Shown: one piece after another, positions 13,196-22,500 of the stretch
Layout: each line of letters begins with the position of its first letter
How positions within the stretch are numbered: the first letter of the stretch is position 1
Assembly (NCBI GenBank): GCA_947172415.1
Contig: OX359201.1
Location: 5,878,501-5,942,500 of the forward strand
Source: Chondrosia reniformis
Lineage: Eukaryota; Porifera; Demospongiae; Chondrillida; Chondrillidae
Reading direction: 5' to 3'
DNA length: 64,000 nt
Notes under the pieces: model-generated
Seen by the model: the letters and a program-made list of their open reading frames with translations, nothing else
What the model was told of the DNA's origin: nothing
Database searches by the model: none
Program-made: the position numbers and the translations under genes

Positions 13196-13435
13196 TCTAA
13201 TGGCATCATCAAACTTTTGAGGGTGTCATAATTTTAACCTTCGTTTCCATTAATACATTCCTAGGTCTCATTTTCACGTCTGCTTTTCTTTTTGTGTTTA
13301 TTTATTGATAGGTTTAGACTATAACCTTTTTAACTAAGACATGATCGCCATCAGATGTGACTTTGTAACATAACTTGTTTTGAAACTGAGTATAATGACT
13401 TCAGATAGATGGTGAGTATATTGCGTAATCCTAAA

Positions 13436-14620
13436 ATGGCTCTTTTAACATTGATAGCGCGGGCCTCGGATGGTCTGCCATTATCTTCTTCTTACCAAGG
13501 GGAGACGGTAAGCGTGCGCATTATGGGACTTTGTTTAGATGTACTGTATAATAAGCGTGTGGTTTGGTGTAATTATGTTTACCTCGTCCTATCCAATTAG
13601 AGTACTGTAGGCGACCTCACTCAGTTTCAGAATAAGGCCAAAGCGATATTTAAAAGCCTCACTCACCAATCGCCCACAAAGTGCACCATAGAAAGTCCAC
13701 CTTTGGTGTTCCAGTAAGTTTGCCAGTTCGCCTAATCTTCTCGGAATGTTAATTTAGTAGTGTATTTCTCATAAGGTTTAGTATAAGTATATTATTACCG
13801 ACAATATATCTGCGGTTTTCTTTATTTTTTCCTTTAAAATTTGTGTTCATTTAAGTAAGTTCATTAATCAATTCTTCTACTAGTTACTATATTGAAGAAG
13901 GCATTTGCTATTTATGTCTTTGTGAGCCCTCCTATCCGACTGGACTTGCCTATGAATACCTTAAAGCTGTGAGCGAAGCCTTCTCTGAACAAGGTCACAA
14001 GATATATGAAGCTCAGAGACCATATCACTTCATTGAATTTGGTCAGTTGTGCCTTATGAGTATAGTCTGATGAAATCAGACCCTATTCTTACACAATAAT
14101 TGTGTAAGAATGGGCTCTGATTTCATCAGACTGCCTCATGAGTGTTTGCACCATAAACAAAGATGTCTGCTATACCAGAATAATTGTCCCCAATAGGAAC
14201 TGAGATTGAAAAGCTGAAAAAGAGCTTCAATGAAAATAGACCTCGATCTCAGTTGTCTCACGTAGCAGGTGAATTGCAGGGAGTACAGCGTATCATGTTT
14301 GAGAACATTGATGCAGTCATAAAGAGAGGAGAAAAACTGGAATGTAAGGACGTTGTCAACTCATCCTATTACATAGATTTGTGGTAGTTACACTAGTGGA
14401 CATTGTTATGGCAATTTGTTACATCTTCTGTCCGTTGCGTCAGCCATCTTTGTTTATTCATGTAGTTTTGACAGAGAAGACAGGTAGATTAGCGATGGAT
14501 TCACAGAAGTACAAGACTTCAGCAAGACAACTTAACCTGTCCACTTCTCTAGCAATGAAGATTGCGTTAGCTGTGGGTGTCTTTCTTTTCATTTTGTTTA
14601 TTTACTTTTGGTTCTTTTGA
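13436..14620 (+). CDS. SEC22: SEC22 R-SNARE, intact copy 2
   Basis: ER-Golgi vesicle SNARE with an N-terminal longin domain (MALLTLIARASDGLPL; YYIEEGICYLCLCEPSYP; QRPYHFIEF), a SNARE helix (ELQGVQRIMFENIDAVIKRG, then EKTGRLAMDSQKYKTSARQL) and a C-terminal membrane anchor (MKIALAVGVFLFILFIYF) ending in a few residues, as expected for a tail-anchored SNARE. The central arginine of R-SNAREs is present in GVQRIM. Five exons are separated by short introns. Its promoter region is the duplicated tail of the WD40 gene, so upstream control should match copy 1. Confidence 0.93.
14064..14132. repeat. Same hairpin in SEC22 copy 2 intron
   Basis: Identical in arm sequence to the hairpin of copy 1, so it predates the 1.3-kb segmental duplication. 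Confidence 0.85.
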
Positions 14621-14796
14621 GTAAAGCAAATAACAACTATAACTCTGAGAAGCAGATTATTTTTGATATAAAGGAGTACAATATAAAGGAGTACAATATC
14701 CGATTTAAATTATGTACATTCATGATTCTGTTGTGGAAAAAAGTAAAAAAAGTTGAAATTGAGGTAAGTGTTCAGCATATGTTCACATACATGTAA

Positions 14797-17432
14797 TTAG
14801 GAGTCCCAGTCTTCTTCAGGCTGACCTGTGACAATTGTGTCTTGGTTGTCTTCATCCTTATCAGTCCACTGGTCATCTGCCTCCTCTGGGCTATCAATGG
14901 TGTCTGCTACACAGAGAGTAACTACATTATCTTTCAAAGTTAGGTCCTCGCACGAAGTTAAGACTTTCCTATAATACACATATGCACAATATGAATATAT
15001 CTTTCGGATGATTTGGGGTTAGAAAGGGGTTAGTCGCTAAAGAAGACCCTTGGGTTCAAAACATTTGAAAAAAGATTTATTGAACTGTCTTGAGACGCCT
15101 AAAAAGTTGAAAGATGAACCATCTAAAAGATAAATTTGACCCTTATTCTATATGAATATAGTACTGTAATACCTATATATATAAACTACGTATTAACATA
15201 TACATATACATAATGATAGATCTTTTACAACGAGGCTCACAATAAGAGAATTTCAATGGTTAACTGCTTGTATGGTACATCTTTAAAATGATTGGGGATC
15301 AAGGAAGACTATTAAAGAACTGTGTCTAATTAAAATCTAAATGCCCATTTTACCTTAAGTATTCTTTGTTGCCATCAGTTAGCTTTTGAATGCTGTGGAA
15401 ACCCATTAACTTGTCAATGGTAACAATACTATTTTCCGTAAAACAACCGTTTTCATGTTTATCAGTTTCCAAAACAGTTCCTTCCTCACAGCTGCTCTGC
15501 TCCATCCAATACAGTAGGTATCTGGTGTAATAGATCACTTGATTGATCAACTGGTCTTCTACTGAACTGTCTTCAGCAGCAAGATAAACACCTTCAGACA
15601 CCTATATACCATGGACCAACCACAAACCTTAAATACTTGCTATTCAGCCACAAAAGAATATACCAACTGCATATGTCCTTAGAAGTTGAAAATGAACTAT
15701 CTAAAAGATATGTTCAATGCAGTTAGAAGAAGCACAAAGTTAGTTATTCTATCATCTATGTACAGTATCCTTAATTACTTAAAATTGAGGAGTTGAAACT
15801 CTGAAATATTTAATTCTTATTTCTGTACATCAGGTGGTTCATAGGATGTGAGCCAACCAATAGAATAAGCAGCTTGTTTCCATTAAGATGTGTTACAAAT
15901 GTATTATATATAAAATCTCATTTTCCCGCAGATATAGTTTACATTCATACGAGGCGGAGGAAACAGATGAATAGAATAGACTAATATCTTCCTACACTCA
16001 ATTCAGTCATGTGACTTTCTCTGAAGGATCCCATTGGTTGGAGGTCACATGATCAGCAGTTATTACATATAGTCTATCCTAGACTCATTACTTAGGGAAA
16101 GCCTATAGAACATACGATGAGGATACAGTTTTTTACAAACAACTTTCTTCCTTTTTTCCACTGAGTCAGAGACATACGTACGTATACTATTCTATACTAT
16201 TACAAACTTATGCAAGAGTTGATACTTGTTATCTGTATGACATTGAATCACTCACAAATGTGTATGGCAAATTTTCAGGATCCATCTTCACAACTTTATC
16301 TTGCCTCTCAAAACGTCTTGTAAATATTGCAATCTGACTACAAAACCCAACCATTTCAAAACCAGGTGTTGGTTTACCAACTCCAGTATACTCTACACTA
16401 TAATTGTAACTTTTTGAAATGTTTGAACACCATTTGGTAAATTCTTTTCTTGTCCATTCAAACTTGTGATCCCAATGTCGAAAACCAGTGAAATTGGGAA
16501 ATAGAACATTATATTCAGAATTAGGCGTGGATACAATTGCATAACAAGGTTGCAGCTGCCCGAAGACTACTTCTGGAAGCTTAGATAGTGTATTCGGGTG
16601 AAGATGTTCAATTCTAAAAGAAATACAAAAAGAAGACAAAGACTCCCAGGGTCACTGATGAAGGGTGGAATTCCCAGAAACAGCTGTCTAGCTAATGGAG
16701 AAGTGGAGAAAAGGAAAAAGAAATCCTCATTCAAAGCTCTATATACGTACTTAACCTATGTCTCATAATTATATTCTTTATGTTACCTTTAGCCTCATAT
16801 GATGTAGGAAATGGTAATTTAGATTATTTGTGTGTATATATGTAGATATGTACTATTCATCACTAACAGTTCAATCATGGAAATCACATCAGCATTTTGC
16901 ATGCGAGCATCATAGTCCCCAACAGAACCTGTAAACAAAGTGACATCTGTTGCCATGGTTTCAAAGTACACCACGCCCACTCACCCTCAAATAGTCTAAT
17001 ACACAAAGCCTTTTCTCTACGAATCAGAAAATCTGTGGTAAGCGGTTGTATAGCTTTTGATCGGCCCTTCAGTAGCTGTCCATCTATATCTACTCCAAAT
17101 ACTTCCTCAACTGATGGACTCTCCTTTAGCCTTCGTACGAGTTTACATTTAGCACACCCGAAATCTACCACCTAAATAAAGGTGCACACGTCTATATAAT
17201 CTACGTATATAGAGACTAGTCATACGTACGGTAGCCTACATATGAAGAACATGCCTGCAGCTGCGTATTTAAGTTGATAGCTCGTCTTATGAATTACCTT
17301 TCTAGCCTTAACGCGGTCAACTAAGTTAGTAACCATCGTGTAACGTTGGATGTACAAAGGAGGACTGAACAGAGCGGTAGTTTCTTTGTCTTTGTGCGAG
17401 TCAGCCATTTTATGATTAATTGGGCTAGCCAT
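14797..17432 (-). CDS. HENMT1: HEN1-type small-RNA 2'-O-methyltransferase
   Basis: Methylates the 3'-terminal ribose of piRNAs and related small RNAs, protecting them. Exon 1 (about 17299-17432) has the family start FSPPLYIQRYTMVTNLVDRV; a second in-frame ATG at 17408 (MADSHKDK) is an alternative start. Exon 2 gives the SAM-binding loop VVDFGCAKCKLVRRLK and the acidic EVFGVDIDG. Exon 3 (VGDYDARMQNADVISMIE) joins exon 4 to make the metal-binding E-L-I-E-H motif. Exon 4 has LPEVVFGQLQPCYAIVSTPN and WDHKFEWTRKEF with the second metal-binding histidine. All key catalytic residues are present. The C-terminal exons (15354-15602 and about 14797-14950) are acidic and poorly conserved. It is transcribed toward SEC22, and its start lies 10 bp from a duplicated EHBP1 3' end. 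Confidence 0.93.
14990..15145 (+). repeat. Dispersed repeat family B, copy 1
   Basis: Shares gtcgctaaagaagacccttg, ggttcaaaacat, aactgtcttgagacgcct and aagatgaaccatctaaaaga with copies near 20795-20965 and, in part, 15655-15745, 60840-60895 and 63400-63520. It lies in a HENMT1 intron. Confidence 0.65.
16620..16745 (+). repeat. Dispersed repeat family A, copy 3
   Basis: Contains gactcccagggtcactgatg, aagggtggaattcccagaaa, cagctgtctagc and aatcctcattcaaagctct. It is truncated at its right end and lies in a HENMT1 intron. Confidence 0.8.
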
Positions 17433-17442
17433 TTAAATTCAT

Positions 17443-17722
17443 ATTAACAAAATTCATTAATTATTCCAATGCACATATATAAATATGCTTGCAATATATA
17501 TAAATGTTACAACTGACAAATGTATTAAACATCATGTATACATTTACAAAATCAAAAAATACAATTCAAATAGAAGAATCATGATTACATAATGGAGCAG
17601 TCTTTTTGCTTGGCATATTTGTGGACAGTGATATCTGGCACATGATCACGAGCTTTTTCTAACTGCTCAGTTTCATCTTCTTTGCTAAAGTATATTTACT
17701 AGTATATGACTGACTGATTCTG
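17443..17722 (-). pseudogene. Duplicated EHBP1 terminal exon and 3' UTR
   Basis: Nearly the same sequence as 19214-19525. On the minus strand it still encodes the EHBP1 C-terminus ([32 protein letters not shown], stop) and matches the 3' UTR down to about 10 bp from the HENMT1 start codon. It is cut off from the rest of EHBP1 by the insert that carries the 662-bp candidate ncRNA, so in the simplest model it is a stranded duplicate. It could still act as an alternative terminal exon if transcription reads through the insert. Confidence 0.85.
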
Positions 17723-18092
17723 ATGATATCTGGTTTTGGCCTATAACTGTAGTTGTTGTCCTGTTTCTTCCCACATTTTGTCTCTGTAGACACTAAACCT
17801 ATCTTATTACTGCTATAAACTGTCACAGAGTTCTTTGGGCACAATTCACAAATCTCTGCTTCATCGGTTTAAGCGTTTTACAGATTTAATAACGTTTAAC
17901 TGCTGGTCAGCGTGAGATTAAGAAAAGCTTCGGAGAGATTCGACAGACGACTTCTTTAGGCATCACAAATTTGTAATGTTCTCAAATTCATCAAGGACTG
18001 CGATGATTTCGCGCCTCTTCAATTTTGTAGCACTTCGTCAGCCATTTTGTATCTCTTGCGAAAGTTGGTAGAAGCCAACGCATAATTAACGC
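17723..18092 (-). other. Left module of the inverted repeat: decayed divergent gene start
   Basis: Matches, in inverse, the plus-strand stretch 54411-54815. On the minus strand it begins aaaatggctgacgaagtgct (start-codon context like other genes here) and contains a broken frame with LKRREIIAVLDEFENI and then EICELCPKNSVTVYSSNKIG and STETKCGKK. The other copy reads ICELCPICSSKNSVTVYSSN, so copy A has a short deletion. Both copies have stops and frameshifts. It looks like the 5' end of a gene once arranged head-to-head with the 662-bp sequence. I do not recognise the family. Confidence 0.5.
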
Positions 18093-18170
18093 TGACGTCA
18101 TCTAAACACGTGACCGGAAATTCCTAATAAGGAGTTTGCGCGGGAAAATTTGAATGCAGCCATATAAAAG
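18093..18170 (+). promoter_or_regulatory. TATA promoter with CRE, E-box, ETS and E2F-like sites (copy A)
   Basis: The sites in order are TGACGTCA (18093-18100), CACGTG (18107-18112), CCGGAA (18114-18119), an E2F-like TTTGCGCGGGAA (from about 18135) and TATAAAAG (18163-18170). All are kept in the inverted copy (TGACGTCA at 54403-54410, TATAAAAG at 54333-54340) although bases between them differ. The TATA box sits about 20-25 bp ahead of the perfectly conserved block, so it should drive its transcription rightward. Confidence 0.65.
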
Positions 18171-18189
18171 ATGGCGAGGTGTGAAAAAT

Positions 18190-18846
18190 TTCAGTTTACC
18201 CCCAGTGGCTTACTTGACGCGTGAGATTGCTAAAGTTTCTGTGCCTGACGGTGGTCTTTCCTTATCCCGAGTAGTCCTGTTCGGAGCGCTAGACAAGTAG
18301 ACCCAGGATTCCCCTCGGCTCCGCCAGCGAGCCGAGAATGCGGCCTGGTGTCACGTTGGATATGCAATCTGATCAGGAACTCAGTGGGAGGGTTGGTGCT
18401 TGGGATTGGTCCTCACTAGCTCTGGCTTCGGCTGGGGTCTGACGGCACGGAGATTGAGGTGATCACGTAACTATGTAAGTTGAAGTCGGTTGTCGACACC
18501 TGATTTGGGCAGTTGTTTCGCCAGTCCCCACTTCAAGGACGTCATCCGATCCTGAGGAGTTAAAGGTGTGGCAACACACTGATTCTCATCGGGGCAGTTT
18601 GCGGTTCGGGAGGGTCGGACTTGGCATAGGCTGAAAGTGAGGCTAACGCTGATCGATTCCTATGTCATGGCTAGTAACTCCATGAGTGCAGATTACTGCG
18701 CAGTTACAGCTTCTGTTACACAATAGTTAGTGTCAACGCTGTGGGGTGGGGCACGATGTACTTTCACCTCCTCGTGGTGTGCCCTGGGGCAACTCTACTT
18801 GAGTTGTGCTGAGAGAAGTACATGACCAGTTTCAAGATTTATTTTT
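18190..18846 (+). ncRNA. Candidate structured ncRNA, about 650 nt, copy A
   Basis: The block 18184-18845 is identical base for base to the complement of 53658-54319, with no difference in 662 bp, while the 134 bp upstream differ at 6 positions and the downstream flank has many indels. It holds no open frame of 60 codons on either strand and is GC-richer than its surroundings. A TATA box precedes it and a TTTTT run (18842-18846) ends it; no run of four T occurs inside. Predicted stems include CTCGGCT/AGCCGAG (18314-18320 with 18330-18336) and a junction closed by ATGTACTT/AAGTACAT (18756-18763 with 18816-18823), enclosing CACC/GGTG and CAACTC/GAGTTG hairpins. This fits a type-3 Pol III or short Pol II RNA gene. 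Which RNA it is I cannot say; RNase P, RNase MRP and 7SK are candidates to test. Start and end are inferred. Confidence 0.55.
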
Positions 18847-19213
18847 CTCAAGTTAAGTCAATTATGATATGAAACATGATTATTATTTCATGTATATTTC
18901 ATTCTGTAGAATTAGGAGGAGCTGTTGTGTCTTGAAATGCAGATTGTATTTGTTATGTATGATGAAATTTTTTTCCCAAATCTTAACTACTTATATTCCT
19001 CACCATTATTTGGGACCATGTTTGTAATATAGAAAAATAAAATTTTTACATGTTTATAAAATATTCTTGATAATGGTTACTCCACTTTGGTTTCAGACTT
19101 CAGTAAGGGTGCAACTGATATAAGAACAAGCATGAGCCCTGCGGGAAAGATTACTGCATGATATGCTCTTGTCCAGCCAAGGTTACAAAGTACATTACAG
19201 TCATTTTATACTT
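18847..19213. other. Right part of the insert, between candidate ncRNA and EHBP1 3' UTR
   Basis: AT-rich. The first 90 bp or so match copy B with indels; the rest is unique here. A short plus-strand frame near 19120-19200 reads HEPCGKDYCMICSCPAK, cysteine-rich but too short to assign. Confidence 0.4.
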
Positions 19214-19525
19214 ATTAACAAAAATTCATTAATTATTCCAATGCACATAAATATATATACATATATAATATGATGCTTGCAATATATATAAATGTTACAA
19301 TTGACAAATGTATTAAACATCATGTATACATTTACAAAATCAAAAAATACAATTCAAATAGAAGAATCATGATTACATAATGGAACAGTCTTTTTGCTTG
19401 GCATATTTGCGGACAGTGATATCTGGCACATGATCACGAGCCTTTTCGAACTGCTCAGTTTCATCTTCTTTACTAAAGTATAGAGAATCATATTTACTAG
19501 TATATGACTGACTGATTCTGACAAC
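19214..19525 (-). repeat. EHBP1 3' exon/UTR, duplicated copy still attached to the gene
   Basis: Direct-repeat partner of 17443-17722. The copies differ by several substitutions and small AT indels (for example an extra atatataca step here), so the duplication is not brand new. This copy supplies the real EHBP1 terminus. Confidence 0.9.
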
Positions 19526-22500
19526 ATGTCATCTAAGACTAAGAGAATAAAATAACTTACTCCACTTCATATGTCAGCTTGCGCTGTTCCAGTCGATCCC
19601 TCTCGTTGACTATTTTTAAGAGTTCCTCCACTAGTTCCTGTTCCTTCTGTCTGTCTTCTATAGTTTTCTGATATTCTGTAGAATATATCCAATACATTAT
19701 ACTATACAATACCATCCAGTCCAATACAATACACACAATACACACAACAATATATCCAGTACAATATCCAATACAATCCAATACAGTAGAACCTCGGTTA
19801 TCCGAACCTCAATTAACCGGCTGCTTGGATTATCCGGACTCGAAGGTTGCATAAACTTATTAACGCCCATCGTTTGTTTGCAAAGTGATGGCTAGTTCAA
19901 GTGGCTCTGTGAGGAAAAGGAAGCGCTTAGTTCTTCCCCTAGAGAGCAAGATAGCTATACTGGAGTGACTGAAGGCTGGAGCAACCCAAGCGCAGCTTGC
20001 AGAGGAGTACGGGATCAGAAGTTCGACTGTTGGCGATATCAAAATTATATATTCATTAAGATGATTCACATATCCGGCCGTTTCACTTATCCGGCCATAG
20101 CTTGGTCCCATTGAGGCCGGATAACCGAGGTTCTACTGTACAATCCAATATAATGCAATACAATATAATATATCCAAATACAATGAAATACATACAAATA
20201 CAATACAATACAATACATACTTGGTCCCCGATTATCAGCTTGTTAGATGAAATCTCCAATAATCATAACTAATCACTTACTTTGCAGTTGGTATATAAGA
20301 GGAGAAACATGAATGGAGCATTTCTGTGGCAAGTGGCAGAGCACTGGTAGTCATAATGTGCTGTCCTGGGTTCAATTCCCAGCAATGCTTCTTTCACATT
20401 TTCCCTTCTTATTTCATGATGTTTAAGAAGATTCATTTAAACATATTTTACGTACCCTGCAAAGCTTGAAAACTCTTGAGTTGTTGTTTCACCAGAAATT
20501 GGCTCCTTGCTAAATCTTTATCTCTCTTACTAAAAAAAGGCAACTTTGCAGTATGTAGCATGTATGCATGTATTATATTATGGGGTTCAGTCAGGAGAAG
20601 AACTCACATTATATCAATTTCTGTTTGCCTATGAATCAAATTATTCTTCTTTCTCATTAAACTTAGCCACTTGTCCATGCAGATTTCCACTTTCTCCTGA
20701 TCACCTAAAACAAAATGGCTACCAAAATGATATTCCCAAACAACACTTATGCATCAGGCAATCACGATATGGAACATGTCACTTGAAGAAAATAGAAGTC
20801 GCTCAGTCACTGAAGAAGACCCTCAGGGTTGAAACATGCGCAGAGAAGAAAAAAACAACTGCGTCTCTAGATGCTCCAACATAAAATTATAAGATGAACC
20901 AATTAAAAGACACAACACAGCTAGAAGGAATCCTTATCAGGAATAAAGAAATCTTTACATTCTGATTCATATGAAAAATATGATTGGTTTTCTTATCTAT
21001 CTGACAGATCACACAAAATCTCTTGATTTCCAGCTTTCCACAAGCTTATAATTACCTGTAATATTGGCATTCTTCAAGTCACATTGAATGATTTCTCCAT
21101 TTTCCTCAATCTCTTGTAACTTTTTCTTTATTTCTACCTTCTCCGGCTCATGGTACTCAGAAGCTGTCAATAGATTTCCTTCTTCAAAGGAAGCCTGTAT
21201 GGTAAAAAATATTCAAATTTTTCAGATAAACAACTTGTTGATTACACTACAGGTCAAGAAACAGACATGCCTCAAGCTGCCTAATACAGTCACTTATGGT
21301 ATTGGAAGGATGACAGGACGTAAACGTATAATGTTGGGACTCAATTGAGATAACTGCTTTATTAAGCAGGTGACCATCCTAGAGAGGTGACCTTCCTAGA
21401 GAGGCGACCATCCTAGAGAGGCGACCTTCCTAGAGAGGCGACCTTCCTAGAGAGGCGACCTTCCTAGAGAGGCGACCTTCCTAGAGAGGTGACTATTCCT
21501 ACAGGTTCGCCAGGAGTTTTGACACTTGTAGCAGCCATAAGCACATTTGAGATTTATCTTTAGCATTACCTGATTGCTTTCTTTTTTGTCAGAAGCTTCC
21601 AGCGCCGCTTCCTATATAGGAAAGATTTAGTGCATATTACATAATTCTTAGGCACAATTGCGAAATTCACAGCCAAGATTGCACAATACTCACTGGAAGG
21701 GGAGGAGAATGCACTCCAGGATCATTGTTGACCACTTCCTTGAGGAGGCCCTTGGAAGGAAGGTGCTTAACGACATCCTCCATTTGACCCAGTTGTGAAG
21801 GATTCTCTAGCAGGTTGATAGAGGTCTGTTTTGGTGGCTGCTGAGCTAGATTGAGAGCAGACTCGGAAGGAGTTGTGTTAGCCACTCCTCTCGTCATTTG
21901 TGACAACTGCTGCCCACCTGACTTCCTCCTCCGCCCACCGACAGTGGGACTGGAGTCTGCTAGGACATCCACCGAACCAACTCTTTGCTTCAGTGAAACA
22001 TCTGACTGCTCCCGTAAAGGATCTGCTGTGGCTGGTCGTTCAAAGGGCTCCTGCTTTCTGTTTGGTCGAGGAAACTTTCTCAATGGTAGCTGTTCTATTT
22101 CATAATCATTCTTAGTAAACTCTTTCTTGGGTCTCTTCTCTCTGCTTGGCATCGGTGGTGGGGTGGCATTACCATAATTGTTGAGAATCCTGACATCCGA
22201 TACTAGCTGTGATTCTGACTTCACAACTTTGACCATTTTCTTTGGTTTATTGTTATCTGCTCCTTCTCCACCTTCACTGGTCTCTCTCCCAACTGATGGA
22301 CTAGTTTGTCCTTGGTTGGATGGGGATCCACTTGTCTTGACTCCCGAGACCCCCGACACACTGTGACCGTTCTGCAACCGAAAGGATACTCCAATTATAG
22401 TAATATCTCAATCACAATCATTTATGATAACAAACAAAAATGTCTCCAACAGTGATTAAATAAGTCAGAAAGGCTGGCTATTAGAGACAGACCCAACATG

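Larger units (their letters stand above)
11867..14511 (+). repeat. Tandem segmental duplication, two units of about 1.32 kb
   Basis: Unit 1 is 11867-13195 and unit 2 is 13196-14511. They are nearly identical, with only scattered substitutions and short indels (for example one extra tttatttattta step in unit 1). The unit starts inside the last codons of the WD40 gene (tctaatggcatcatcaaact) and ends inside the last SEC22 exon (gattcacagaagta). The junction at 13195/13196 fuses the two ends. It created two SEC22 copies and a second copy of the WD40 gene's final codons. Confidence 0.95.

Noticed and set aside
18184-18845. Telomerase RNA
   Set aside because: A hinge-like acacaa and a downstream acatgac tempted an H/ACA reading, but no CTAACCC-type template for TTAGGG telomeres occurs on either strand of the block.
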